Shown: positions 38,101 through 53,100 of the stretch, piece by piece
Layout of the letters: each line of letters opens with the position of its first letter
Numbering within the stretch: the first letter of the stretch is position 1
Assembly (NCBI GenBank): GCA_025618425.1
Contig: CM046836.1
Span: 10,825,004-10,889,003 of the forward strand
Source: Heliocidaris tuberculata
Lineage: Eukaryota; Echinodermata; Echinoidea; Camarodonta; Echinometridae
DNA length: 64,000 nt
Direction: 5' to 3'
Made by a program: the position numbers and the translations under genes
The notes under the pieces: model-generated
Database searches by the model: none
The model's input: only the letters and a program-made list of their open reading frames with translations
What the model was told of the DNA's origin: nothing

Positions 38101-41100
38101 ACGGGGAATATTTGGGTGCCAGGAGGCCTCATGGTGGTGGATGATGGCATTTCACTCTCCTGCTCCTCCTCCTGTGATGATATGGATGAGAGACAAAGAA
38201 ACATGTGACAACACCATACAGGGTACAAGCAATAGGAAAATTATGAATTTTTGAAAGCTGTAATCACGATACATATGGGAATTTCAAATTGGCCAAATCG
38301 GTAATGTCACTGTGATGTCGTGGCGGACAACTCCCCCATTTGCTCCAACACACAAAATGACTAAAATGTTGATTATTTCAAAATGGATTACTCAATAGGA
38401 TCTTTTTATTTTATGAGGACCTACAACAATATGCTATCTAGCATATATTTTGAGTACTAGCCTGAGGGAAAAGGGACACTTCGGAGAAAACCTGCAAATT
38501 AATGATATTCTAGTGTACGACAAACAGGAGAGTTGACCGCAAATATGTCACAATCTAGTAGTGTAGGAAAAGAGTTTAAAGCCTGTATTGAAATTAAAGT
38601 AACGATACACTTTTAACCCTTTTGAGACAACTGACCACATTTTGTGGTTTGGGTCAATAATTTTTAATTCAGATCTCTAAAAAATATACCCGATGCAACA
38701 GTGGAAAGAGCAAAAATTTCTGCACACACTATGTCCATTTTTGTTGCATGACCATATTGCTTTTGATGCCAGGAATTTTAAAAACGAGAATAAGCTTTAA
38801 GATCCTTAAATTGGCAACACATTGAGAGGTTCCAAATCATTGTTTTTTAATTAAAATTGGCATTTTTTTCAACTTTTTTACAAAATTCCTAACCATGTAT
38901 ATTGTTTTCAAAGATATTACACCTTACAGAACCATGTAGCAGTATAAGAAAAATATTATTGCCAATTTGAAGAACAAAATGATCAATTCAGCTTTTAAAG
39001 AATTCCTGTCCTGAAAGGGTTAACCAATTTTTGAAGACACTTCATTTGACAGTTTAGCTGTCTTCCTCTTATACCATCCTCTGAGCTCAGTCCCAAGGAA
39101 TAGTCACCACTGATATCATCACCCATTCACATTTCTAAGAAATATATTTTTCCCTTATATCATAAAACTGAAAATACATTTTGTACTAGACAAAACAAAT
39201 CCGTCTTCCTTATCAGTGAACAAATGTTATTAGCCCGGGAAGAAAAATAACTCAAAGCTACACAGCTTAACAAAGGGAAAGACAATTATGGTTACCTCGA
39301 CCTTCCGTAATTTGGCAGCTAGTCTTTCCTTGGCTTCTCTCTCTGCCAGAACCTTCTCCAGCTTCTCAGTCAGCTTCTTAGCAAACTCAACAGGGTCTGT
39401 AGGAGGTAGCTCTCTCGGATGTGCACGCTGTATTATGAAGAAGAGAAAGAGGCAAAAACATTACATACATGTAGTTACAAGTACAGCTAATGAAACATGA
39501 AGACAATTTGCTGATCCAGTGCTAATTAGGGGGCTTCATCCTCTTCCAAAATAGTGATCAATTCTACAAGCAAGTAGGGAGACATGTGACCTTATATTCT
39601 TTGAGTTTGACTTCCTCTGCAAGAACTATTGGCTACTTTTTATGCCTTAGCAGTACACACTCTTGAACTGAACATCTTGTGCTGTGTTTATAAACAATCT
39701 TGTAAATGGACTAGATTGAGCATAAGGGAAAAACAAATATGAACACATCCTGGAAAGTGCATAAGTATCAACAGTTTTGTTTTTGCCAATCATCCCCCGA
39801 GGCACATAAAACACATTAGTATTACATTCATGTTACAGAATTATGTCAAACCATACTTTTTCAAGGTCTTTTAAATTTCTCTACAGGTCTCTAGTCCTTT
39901 TTTCTTGGGGTTCACAGAAATGCCTGAGTAGCAATTACGAATTTCACACCCCAGCTGAGCTGTAAAGGTCAAAGGTCGTGGAAGCGAAGCCTTTGCTGGA
40001 GAAGAGGTCAGGTTGTTTAGTCTGAAAGGATCAGACTCGATTCTCCTCCAGCATGGCTAAGAGCGTAAAGACTCTGCCATGAGTGACCAGTGGGGATTGT
40101 TTCGGTATCTGTGCTCAAACCGATTCGTAATATTCAATTTACACTGGTATCCAACAAGAGGAAATGTTTGAAGCTGCACAGAATAACGGTATGGGTCTGA
40201 GGTCAGAGGCTAGTACCCACTAAGGGGCATATGAAGCACAGATGGGGTGCTGGAAGGCAGTCAAGGGTCTACCCTGTACCACCACGATGGAATTCAACAA
40301 GTTCAATTGCAAAACCAGCTGACTGAGTGCGAAATGATACAAGATCCTCCTGGATCTCTTTGCAAAGGGGGGCACAACCAAGGGTGGGGCATCTTAAATG
40401 GAAGACCATTTCAGTCTTCTCGTTACCAACTACATCACGATATGTACCCTAATAGAACTGGTAAGGATTCTGCAAGGTCGTGTCAAAGGATATGATTTTC
40501 CAATCCTTTTAAAGCTAATTCTGAAGGAGAGGATAAAATATCTATTTTGATGGCATCCGTGTACTGAAGGATATTAAAGTTTTACCCAACAACATGGAAT
40601 TCACATTTAAAAAATTTGCTGGGTGGTCGAGGGTCAGTTTCAAAAAGAAAACTATTCTGTTCAGAGGTCATAGGGAAATGTCGCATTACAGATCTTTCTT
40701 TACCATATGGTAATGCAAGGTCTAAGGGTGGATATTTCTTAATGATTTAATCTCATTTTGGCTTCCATCCTGACCTCAACATGTATGTTCACACCTGTAA
40801 CTTTTTGCCATATTGAGTAACTTCTCACTTCATGTTCAATTCAAGTTTTAGAATTTTAGGGGGAAACAGCCTTGACCCTTCCTTTCAACTAAAATAATCA
40901 TGTAGTCTCTTAATTCCTATTCCCTCTGTCTCTCATTTTTTATCTATATCCCTCTCTTTCTAATCATAATCTCTTTAATTTCAATCTCCATTTAATATAA
41001 TTTTCTTCCCTTTCTGTTTGATTTGTTTCTTTTTTATAAAAAAGAAAACCTTGAATGCCCCCTCCTTGCTCTCTGACTCCAAAAATTCTTTTTTCCCCCT

Positions 41101-44100
41101 CAATCCCTTATTTTCTCAATATATTTCTCTTTGAAAAAAATCTGCACTCCTTTCACTCCCTCCATTCTTTGCTCTATTTCTCAACCCCCCCCCCCCCCCA
41201 TGCCCTTTCCTCTTTCCTCATTAATCCTGCATTTTCTTGAATCCACCGGCTAGTTGGATTTGCATTTTTTTACCAGACATTATCCTCTGACCAACAGACC
41301 TCAAACCAAAACAAAGACCTTTACTTCCTTGACCATCGGTCATTACGCCAGCTCATTGATTGAAAAGAGAAAAAGAAAAAGATTCAAGTGCAGACTGAAA
41401 TGATAATCCCAGACAGAGTAAAGCACTAATGCAAATTTCAGTTTTCTGGAGCTTTTTCCAGCAGCTATTCTGTTCCATATTCGCGCTGGTGGCTCTTAGC
41501 TTGTCTGCATGCGATATGGGAGATTAAATGGGGGCTCGTTTTCAGAGAATTGCTGCCATTTTCATCTCATTTTTCCCCCTCATAATCTATCCTTTCTGAA
41601 TGACAGCTTCTGGACCAAAATATCTGACGTCTGACAGAAATGTGGTTTAGGAGTTTTCTGATACTTTTAGAGACGACTTTGGTCTGGTAAAGACGTAATC
41701 TCATGACGTCAATTGAGAGATGGTAAATGGTCTCCATATAACTTACTGCGCGGGCACGCAATGAGTTTTAGGGCTTCCATTGTTCATTTTCTATTTTGAA
41801 AGAGGGACAAATAAAAAGGGGGATTATAATACACTGTCCCCACATGGAAAATGCATTATAATCAGATCATTTCATAACTCTTGTAAGAGGCACAGAGATA
41901 TAGATACTTGTAAGCTAATCCAATAGGAGTGGGGAACGGGATGAAGCTATGTGTACAAGAAAAAGACAATTTTTTTTTTTTTTTTAATTAATTTAATGGA
42001 GCAATACTTCTAGAAATATATTTCAAAACTTGACATCACAGGCAGTGTGACTGAAAAGGACAGTTTTCTACTTATACACAACTCAAGCTAGTCGGGAGTT
42101 GGGTATTCAACTGCCTTGGACAAGGACAACCTGACCAATGTTCATTGGAACCAATAGCCCAGCTTTACAACAGCACTGCTAGCTATAACTTTGGCTACTT
42201 ACGGGGCAAGGAAGATGTGTCATGACTTTCCCATTTTGTCTGATGTTGTACTTCATGTTCCTTTTCTGTCTCCTCTTCTGCTGCTGCCTCGACCTCACCG
42301 GAAAACCGTCCCTGAGAGAGAGAAAGAGAGAGAGAGAGAACGAAATAGGCATTTAATAATCATGATTGAACAATAACGAGAATTTGTTTTTAATGAATCT
42401 TTACCGGGAATACAGGCATCAAGCCATGTATGACGTTGCGGGCCTTGGCCAAGATTTCACATCCATGGGCAGCGCATGCTCCATACCTTAGGAATCGAAT
42501 TATCTCATTAAAAGCCTTTTGTTTCTCTCAGAGTCTGCTATTGCAGACTAGCATAAAACTTCTTTTAATAAAGTTGAGTTTTGGTGACACAATTGCAATG
42601 TGATAGAAATATTGATAAAGTGAGGTTTTATGCAGTATATAATAGTAATTTTTCTTTTTAAGGTTTTGCAATCATCAATATGATGACAAAATTAAATCTT
42701 GCTGAAAATCATGTAGAGTGAAAAGCACTGCATAGTGAAGCGAGTATGTATGACTACCAGTGTTTGGTCCAAGATCAGAGGGTCCGAGATCAAGATCAAG
42801 ATCAAGATCAGACAGTCCGAGATCCAGATCAAGATCAAGATCCGCAGCTCAAGATCGAGATTAGAATATCTGAGATCAAGATCAGATATGTCCGAGATCA
42901 AGATCAAGATCAAGATCGAGGTTACTGATGCCGATCTCAAGACTGGTCTCGAGATCAAGATCGATCTCGAGGTACCCAACACTGAGTCGTGTTTTCGCTG
43001 ATTGGTGAACAATTTTAAAAGCTTTTTCGTTTGATAATTTACGTAATAACAATGTTGATCTCAAGCGATCTCGAGCGAAAATTCCGAGAACAGAAGCTCC
43101 GAGATCAAGATCAAGATCAAGATCAAGATCAACACCTTCGAGATCAAGAACAAGGTTACTGATGCCGATCTCGAGACTGGTCTCGAGATCAAGATTGATC
43201 TTGTGGTACCCAACACTGATTTTTTTGTTTTTTTGTTTTTCAGTAATTTTTATTCAATTTCTATATATAACATAACATTCGTCTTGAATGTATACAACAA
43301 ATTACACTTGATAAAATCATTGAAACAAGGCATATGATGATAAGATATGATATGATGACTACAGTGCACACACACACACACTCACACACACACACACACA
43401 TGCATGACATAACATTTGGTCAAATATTTTAAGCTGTTTCTAGTCATATTTAAAATATCAGAGCATTTGAAAAAGAAATCCATCTTGGGACATTTCCGCT
43501 ATGATACTCTCCCACAATAGAAAGAACTAGAAAGCCCACAAATTGTTTTTCACCTTTGCCAGAACTCAACCTTCTCATCGATCTCATGCAGGACTCTTTT
43601 TCTCTTTTTTTCAAATGTCAGAAATGGCCCATCTCTGGCACAAGAAAGGGATGGGCCTTGCCAGGGCTCGAAACCTAACTTGTTGCAGGTGTACAGTGTC
43701 ATGGGAATGGCCGCAGCGACGCACAAACAAAAAGTCTGCCCTCAAATTAGCCAAGATTGAAACACTCTGTTGGTATCTGTTAGGGGAGGGGTATGTATTT
43801 GTATCTAAATCCTGTGTAATTGATCTCCTTGCAAACCTGGTTTCTGTTTGCATCTTCACTGTTCACATTCTTTTCCTTTCATCTCAATAATCTGATTTCG
43901 TTCTACTTGTATGGTCTGAATTCATCCCCCCCTAAAAGGGAGAAGAGGAAAAACATTCCACAGCAAAAGATATAAGAATTGTACAAAAAGCTGCATTTTC
44001 ATTTGATAGGAAACTCCTTACAATGTTCCTTTCCACGACATAAATTCTCTTAATAATCTCATCTTTGCATTACAAGCTACATATCTTAACATAACATCTT

Positions 44101-47100
44101 AACAGTTCGTCCGCACGTAAACGGCATATCCATATTATTGTCAAGCACATTTCCAATAATCATTCCTAAGCGCAGAGTCAAGTCAAGGTGATAGGATTAT
44201 GATTTCAAGAGTACAAGTACACTGTATATGTAATTGAGAATGGGAAATGAATGAAGAAAAACAGAGGAAAAATAGTCAATGAGAAGGAAAGATCATCTTG
44301 ACTGGTAGGGGGGGGGGGGGTACAGATGAAGTAATAAGATTTTGCGCCTTATTTTAGAATCCTGGGCTTAGCACCAAGCAGCATGGGCCCTGTGGGGGTG
44401 GAGAAACTACTGCTCTCTCCTGTAAAATGAAAATGAGATTTCGTCCATCCGTCATCGCTGCAGCAATGACGGTACTGCTTGCAGCAAGTCTACTGCTACA
44501 GCTGTGACCCGCTAGTCTATGGGCTGCAGACCCTTGCATGGACACACAATAGAGGTTGAAAGGGTATGTTTTGAGTGCTGATCACATACATACTAACCGT
44601 TCGAAACAGAACATGTCAAACGGTGGAAGTAATTCTATATTAGCATACAAGCAGAAAATCTAGACATTTTATCAATGCCAAATATAACCAAAGTAGTATC
44701 TAAGGCAAGAAATACATGAAATCTAGTGATGTGTGTACAGAAGTTGAATCATCTCTACTACGTAGCCAAATTCTCTGTAAATGAGCATTTCATGCATGGA
44801 CATGACAGCTTGTATCATCACAACATACATATATTTCCCAAAGCAAATGTGTTGAAGATTGTGTTAAAGCAGCTCAAGTGTAGATCATGAGGGGTGTCTG
44901 TTTCCAGACTATTATTTTGCCGCCATACATGAGGAGAAAGAAGCACACACATATCGCAGGTCCCAGAAGATGATACAATTTATTTTCCAGCAGGGCATGG
45001 AGAAACCGAATGCAGCCGCCATGAGCCCCAGTGACACTACTAAATCAAATTACCAGGAGTAGAAGGGGGGCAGGCATCAGCAAGAAGAAAAAAAAAAGAT
45101 TGTTGTTCAGAGGGAAGGGCGGCAGGCAGTGTCGGCACTGGATCAAAGCGCTGAAAGGAGATCCGCAGAAGAAAGAGAGAGAGGGAGAGACCAGGAGAGG
45201 GAGGGGAAAGGATGAGAGAGAGAAAATGTAACAGTCTCACAGGCTACGGCACCCCGCTTCCATCTCCGAGATTTCCCATTTCGAGACCGCCTTTGTGTTA
45301 ATAGGAATAGCCTTGGGTAGATTAGAAGCACAGTGTGAAGCAAACTTGTATTTCACCTCAACATGGAAACCAACTAACAAGCAGTTGCTACTTTGTAGCC
45401 GATACATCATCATCCTCCCCTACTGTGGTCTCATAACTAGGGTGTTAACCCAATTGTTACCACAGGACCAAAATGCCTTTACCTTAATGTGCAGCGTTTC
45501 TGCCGACAGTACCGATATGGTTAATGCATAGCCAAACCAAGGACAGAATTCCAAAGGCAAAGCAAAGGGAGGGCAAAATGGCAGACAGGACTCGCAGGAA
45601 CTTAATATAAAAGAGTACAGAATTAAAAGCGTGTAAAGGAGTCACAGAAAATTGGTTGCGAAAAATAAACTTTCAGGTTCATGTGGCACGAAGGGCAAGC
45701 AGAACAACATTCCCCAGGGAAAAAAAAGAGGATGAAAAGGGGGGAAATGCCATAAAAAAGGCAGCACGCATGACAACACTCATTGGCGGCGAACAGGCAA
45801 AAGGGATTATAAAACAGCCAGGAGATATGGAGAGAGCGCAAGGAAAAACAACAGAAATGAATAGATACGTGAGTGGAGATGGATTTTCATGAACAGATTT
45901 TGACAAAGATAGCTGAGCAATACAGGTAATCATATGTAATACCCACACACAGAGACACAAGCAAGAAAGAAGGGGGGAGACTCTGCATACAAATAGAATT
46001 CATACAACCAATATAAATGCCAAGCAATGGGTTTTATTAGAACTCAGATTTTCCATGCATGGTCGAACAGCTATGGTAGGCCGCAGACTTCAAAGCGCCG
46101 ACCCGCCTGGATGAAAATTTGATTCTGAAGCTTAACAAGCTGCATACAATGGCGTAAATGGGTGTAAAGCTGAGGCCGCGGCGAGCTCCCTACAAAACAA
46201 TTTACAAACATGTTGGCAAAAGGATGATATCTTCCACAACCCCACCCCCCCCCACATCTCTCTCTCTCTCTCTCTTCCTTTTCTCTCTCTTCTTTTGATC
46301 ATGATAATCATATTGCCATAAATGACTGGGCACGGATGGAATTAGTGGGTTAGCTGGGAGGTGGGCTGTGAAAAATTCAGCAAGCACTGCATTTGTTGAT
46401 GTGATTAACAACACAAGGGGCTTAGGCACAGCTTCCGCTCCAGGCACAAGTATGGCCAGCCCCGACTGCTCTCACACAATAGCCAACCTTCTCTCCTCTC
46501 TCTTTTTTTCTCCCCCTTTCTCTCTCTCCCCTCTCTTTCATCATTGTCGGTTTCTCACTACAACTAACCTCGTTTGCATCTTAATAAGAATGGCCCCTAA
46601 ACTGTGCTATTACCCAAAATACAAGGCTGGGCTGCATTGTGTGGTTTGTGTCTGTTCGGCTGATTTTATCGCAATGTCTAAGCTCCGTCCAGTATTTTTA
46701 ATGTATATAAAAGAAAAGTATTCTCTAGTAAAAGGACCGTAAGGTAGGTCACTGAACACTCACTATGATTAACTGAACATACAAAAAATCTTGCATATCA
46801 TATTATCTACATTTTGAGAATATGATTTTCATTTTTAACAACTGATAATTTTATTTCAAAAGCTTTCATTCTCTGATAAAAATAATTCTATAAATTGTGT
46901 TACTTTTACTCCACTTTCTAGATATATCATATTTCATATGGAAACAAATACTGTTCTTGCAGCAACTGCACCTTTGCCAATGTTGATGCAATTGCAGACA
47001 CTTCTGATACTTGACAAAATACAGGGGTTTTTTGCATTATAGAGTTGTTTGAACTCGGTCCCAAGCCTGTATTGTTTTTCATCTATGCAATGCAGCCAAT

Positions 47101-50100
47101 GGAAACAAAAATGGTATTAAAATGGATCTTTAATTTACAGTGGTTCTATCAATTTTTCCACTGTTCTGCTGATACTTACACACTGGAATCTGTGAGGGAC
47201 ATGGTGTCATCTGAGATAGCATCACTGCTGAGAGACTGTAGCTCTGAATCGTTGTTGGATGTTGCAGGAGCTATGGCTGCACATCCTGGGTGATAGGGGT
47301 TCTGGGCACCAAGTAAACCAGGGTATAACCTGCAATGAAAAAAAGGAATGTTACGTTACAACTGTCAACACCATGACAAGAGATTACTTCCATAATAAGT
47401 GCTCAAACAATGGGGTCTCCGCCAATAAGTGCTTTTCTCTTAAAGGGAAGGTTAAGTTCTGAGAAAGATGAAATATAATTTCTGAGCTTTCTCATTCTTA
47501 TCATGTTAGTTTTGAAGATTATCATGTGGTAGATATGTCCCCTGAAAAGGATTGCTTTTCAAATTCCCTAACATTCAAAATATGACAACAAACACCTGAA
47601 ATGTTTGGGCCGAACATTTGTGTGTAGTCCCAAATACACACATTTCTGTGTGCAGTGCATATGACTCTCGGCAAGATTGAATCAATTTCTGATCATTTTG
47701 GTGATTCCAAAACCTTACAGCATACACCAATTCTTATGTGCTATATATTCAACCTTTCACAATTTCTTTGAGACAGTTTCTTTCACGATTCAATCTCATC
47801 ACCAGAATTTAACTTTATCTATAACCAATTTCCTATGAATAACTTGGTAGTTATGGTTTCTTTAATAAGACTAGGGGATTGGAAGAATTCAGCAGTTCAT
47901 ATACTGTACAATGGTCTATCTACATGTTATTGAGGGGATCATTTTACATCTACCATTGGACCCTGCTTACACTATGCTTTCATTGTTTTGAAAATATCAA
48001 GATGGGATTAGAGTTAATTTTCACTACACAAAATTCCAATATGGCTATGATTCAACATATAACTGGTGATGGCATGTAATATGTTGATCTATACAACCCA
48101 CGAGATATATGCAAAGATTCAGTTTCATAATCAAGATCTGAATTTCCACTCTACCATCCCAAGAATGCACAGCCCCCTCAGTGGCCCTGCATGACCAGTC
48201 CCAAATACAACGTTGACAAGTTAGGCCTGGCTATCTGACCAAAGGGTTGTGTATATGGTGGATACTGAGAGCCCATCACTGGTCATACACACACATACCA
48301 TTGGTCCTGGCACAGATTGCTTGGAATTGAACACCGTATTTACTTTGTTTTCTTACACCACCTCCTCTGTTGGTGTATGAAAGCACTAGTCTCCCTGAAT
48401 CCAGACAGCTTTGCAGTATTGCAAGGCAACCCATAATTTCTTATGATGAATTCAGTAGGTTTTACATGTCTACAGAGGAATTGACCACAATTAATATCCA
48501 TGTGTGCCTACATGTACATTTCGTTCTACTCATCTGAATAATTCAAAAGTTTGTTTAAATAATTTTTTTATTTCAGCATTTACGCATGTTGGATGAACAT
48601 TTGACCGGATGATCATAATGTACATGTACAAAGTAGGCTTACATGCATTACGATACATAGGCCTACATGTACACATACATGTATGTGTGTGCTCTATTTA
48701 TCTATTCATTTGAGAAACTTTGAACATAAAGCTTTCAAACTGTTGTTTTCATTGCAATCCATTACATTTCAATAACTGAATTCATAACCACTCAACGGAG
48801 TCCCATCATGCAATGTGAACAGGGTCTGTCAATAAAGACTACATGTACTTCCATGCGCAACCCATACTGGGCTCTACCATGTTGTGCAAACGGTACTTTG
48901 TTTGGACATTCCAGTATCGTTGGTCAAAGGTCAAATGAACTATAATAAAATGGGGCCAGGGTGGCGGATTGCCTTTCTCCCTGTCACTGCACTGGCATGG
49001 TTTTCAAACACGGACAAGAAATTTCTTTTTTAATCTGGTCTTTGAAAGGAAATTCCCCTAGAAAGCAGAGTACAACAAGTTTTTTAGCAAAGCACTAAAA
49101 GAAATTTTTTTTTTTTGATTCTTGCAATGTATTTGTGTCCTTGTAGGTCAACATATAGGACCTAGGCCTACAATGTACATGATGTACATGTAGCCGAGAT
49201 GTGTCCTTGGTCATATACATACATGTACATGTAGGGGGCACATGTAGGCCTGCCTTGCAAACAAAATTTCAAATACTGTCAATGAAATTTCAGCACAAAG
49301 AACTTAAAGGGGGTACCCAATGCTGAAACAATGTTAGTTCATTTTAAAGATCATGATTTTATTAGAAGAAAATCATCTGCCTTAAATTTTTTTAAAATTC
49401 GTGTTGCCAGAAAATCCCCGAAATATAGTAAGATTTCAGGATATTTTGGCCCCTCAGCTGTGTCCCAATTTCAGCTAGGTAACCACAATGACGTCAAAGT
49501 GGTTACCTTGTCGCGCAATTCTAGCAAAATGCGCGCAAGGTATAATGCATTTTGTACAGTCTAGCGCGCAACACATCTGCAATACGCGAACCTGGGTAAC
49601 CACTTTGACGTCATTGTGGTTACCTAGCTGAAATTGGGACACAGCTGAGGGGCCAAAATATCCTGAAATCTTACCATATTTCGGGGATTTTCTGGCAACC
49701 CGAATTTTAAAAAAACTTAAGGCAGATGATTTTCCGCTAATAAAATCATGATCTTTTAAATGAACTAACATTGTTTCAGCATTGGGTACCCCCTTTAAAT
49801 GCCTGAAGTTGTACCCAAGCATCAGATACCCAGCCATCAAATTCACAGAATTTCACCGAGTTTACAAGGCACAGTACATGTAGGCCTACAATGTAGACAT
49901 CTACCATAGTCAAGATACATGTAGTAAACAATGCACATGATAAAAGGGTTTTTTTTTTTTTAATGTCTAGTTTCACAATTACGTATTGGCAATAGACATC
50001 TATAGATTTTCACAATTCTGATTGCTGCATTCCTAAAATCATGTACACCTACATGTACATGTACATACTGCAAACATGCATTCTTAGTGGTATTCTCCAG

Positions 50101-53100
50101 AGGCAGCATACTACATGTATGTACTAATATATAGAAAATTATGTAACAATTTTATATTTTTTTTAAAGGGCTAGGGGCATTGAAAGTTTCCACTAAAAAA
50201 AAAAAAAACGAAAAAACAATTGGTGTACATGTATATCACGCAAATCATAGCACATCAAAGCCAATATAACATGCTAATGAGTATTGATCAATGCCGCCAT
50301 CTACACTAATATGAAATTTCACATCAGGGCAGATTAGCAGGCTGAAACAATGTGATCATGTCGGCTTTTCATTCTGGCTGCGGACCTCAACTTGAGATTA
50401 AATTTTGAGGAGGAGGAAAGATGCCTGGTACGCTTTGCTTTTGTAAAGTCCTAGAAGCAGCAATGTAGCCTAAGGGTTACCAAAATTAATTTCAGCCTCC
50501 TACAAGCAAGGGAATCAAGAGACAATTTTCACCCTCCCTCTCCCTCTCTCTCTCTCTAACTCAAACGTGTTCCTGTTCGATGTCGAAGCTGTTTGGACAA
50601 AGTCCGACTGCCGCGCATCTCAGGGGGCTGGACCACACAAACTCTCAGTGGGAAGCCATTTTCTCATTTTCTCTATTTCTTATTTTGACCCTTCTTCTTT
50701 GAAACAACATCAAACTGTGCTCCATTTCTGTCTGGTCTCCTTCACAGCTCCGTAATTCTTATCTATGGAGGCTTACTACGTCTGTAATGGGTTCAAAATA
50801 ACGTAAAAAGCCAGTGAAGTATCATGTACCGAAACATTCAGTATTTGCCTGCATGTGCATTATCTGTGGTAAACATAGAAGTGCTATATAAAACACACCA
50901 ATTCGAGAAACAATATTCACCAGTTTTTTCAATCCATAGTTTTGTTTTGCCCTAAATTCAGTTTTAAAAGCATTATTTCACACCATATACATCTACAGGT
51001 ATATACTTTTATATGATACAGTGCTACCCACGAACAGTGATATTTCTAATGGCTTTTGTGATTTTCTACATGTAGAATGTGATGAAAAGATGTGTTCAAT
51101 ATAATTTTTTTAAATGAATCATGAAAACATATTTGTGGTCCTTATAGATAAGGAGAAATTACTAATGTATTAAATAATAATTGAAAATAATCCTTTTGCA
51201 ATACACACTGCTTCGTAAGTTCTTTGAAGCTTTCACATACAAAGCACCCTGTGAGATGTGAGAAATAATATTCGGCTTATAATAGTGAGCCAAATGCATT
51301 CATGCCGAGATGAAATTTGTCTTTAGCCTTTCCTCTCCAGGCACTCAAAAAAATTGAACAAAATTATTACTCCTGGATGAAAAGGATATTGATACCTCTT
51401 CAGTTAAAATCACCATGGAATAAATATGACAATTTGGAAAATCTCTAAATCAGATAATAATTCCAAACATGTAAGTAAATGTAAACATTTATCAGTGGAA
51501 GTGTTGTAAATTTTTTGGAACAATCCATTATTACTGCAAACACCTGGTGACTAAAGGCTAATGTACTGAGACCACCAATGTTGTAGTAGCGATATACCAC
51601 TGCTTAGTAAACAGTATTGAAGTCAAATCTAGATGAAGAATGCTTTATAAATACATGAAGACCTAAAGTATGTGTAGGCTTTAAATTTACTTGTCAGGCA
51701 ATAAATATTGAAATGCAAGAATGCAAACTTGAGGTTACTTACATTGTACATCACACAACTCATAGGCCTATACCAGGCCTACATATATATGGATTTCTCC
51801 TTTTGCTAGAACCTTATTCAAATTATCACTGCAACAGTTACATATATACAAGCAAATGAGAAAATTAGGCCAACATTAACGTCCTAGAACATTTTAAGTG
51901 CACTGACACAAGAAACAGGATACTTTACAACTACACAAGTTTCAAAGAGGCTGAATACAAAATGAAATGACCTTGGGCTGCCAAGATCAATACTACTCAC
52001 TATAAATCCAAGGTCTTGCTCAAAGGCTAAATATCTATGCACACAATGAAATCCCCCTAGCCCAGATGTAATGATCATTCTTTATCACTCACTATTACAT
52101 AACACAATGCCAAATGTAAACCCATCAGTGATGTGAGTTACAGTGCAAACACTACCCCCACTGAGAAATACTCTGCCACAATAAAAGGCACCTTTGAAGT
52201 CTCTTAACTCCAATTTCGCTATTAAGACTCAGGATTTTGCTTTCGCAGTGAGTGGAAATACAAAAAGTTTGTCGGCCATCGAGTATATCACCTTTGGGTG
52301 ATTTTTACACAAGGTATACATGGAAATGTGAGCTAGATGCATATTCTGGGCTAACACAAGTAAAGCTTTATTTATCTACATGTACATGTATGACGGAGTA
52401 GTAAAATCATAATACGTTGGTAGATGAAATATGGATAAGAATGACAATAAATGCTACCATTAGTCAAAAGATCTAGGGACAGTCTTGTGTTTAAAATCCT
52501 AATAAACATGTACATTATCTCCCATAACTCCCATAACGTGTAGCCTTACATGTAGATTTAAAGAACAGGGACAACATGTACAAATAGGGCTCATTGTGAA
52601 ATGCCTTGAAAAAGGAATCAAAAGCACAGCTACTGCCTTCTTTTAAAGTAATAAAATTTGTGCAGCTCAGGAGACTACAGATAAGCATTTTTTATTGAGC
52701 AGTACTCCAATGTTTACATTTTTCTTCTCTCTCGATCTCAACGACTAGGAGTTAATGGGTAAAGAAGGGTTACTGGAGGAAAACTTAAAGAGATAAGGGC
52801 CCTCTTCCTTCGAGTGCACAATCAAATATCTCCATAGGCCAAACTAGCCCTCATAAGTACAGAGATATGCCTCCATTAGGGCTTAGAAGTCAGAAAGTGC
52901 ATTATGCACAATGAGTAGAGCACATTCAGGTCAGTTACAAGTACAGGTAGGTGTAATGTATGTTGGTGCATAACAGAGCACTTGCTCCGAGTCGGGAAAA
53001 GCACATGTACAAGTTATTTGGGCAGATCAAGCCTAATATGATCACCTGCGGAAATTCTGCGAGCACACCGAAATATGTAAATTATGAATTCGGCTGCATG

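Noticed and set aside
37811..38254. Other-frame ORFs over the beta-catenin-binding exon
   Set aside because: Shadows of Axin; the Axin frame has spliced continuity and family motifs.
42735..43064. IKIKIK / LILILI ORFs on both strands
   Set aside because: Translations of GATCAA hexamers; no conserved residue pattern.
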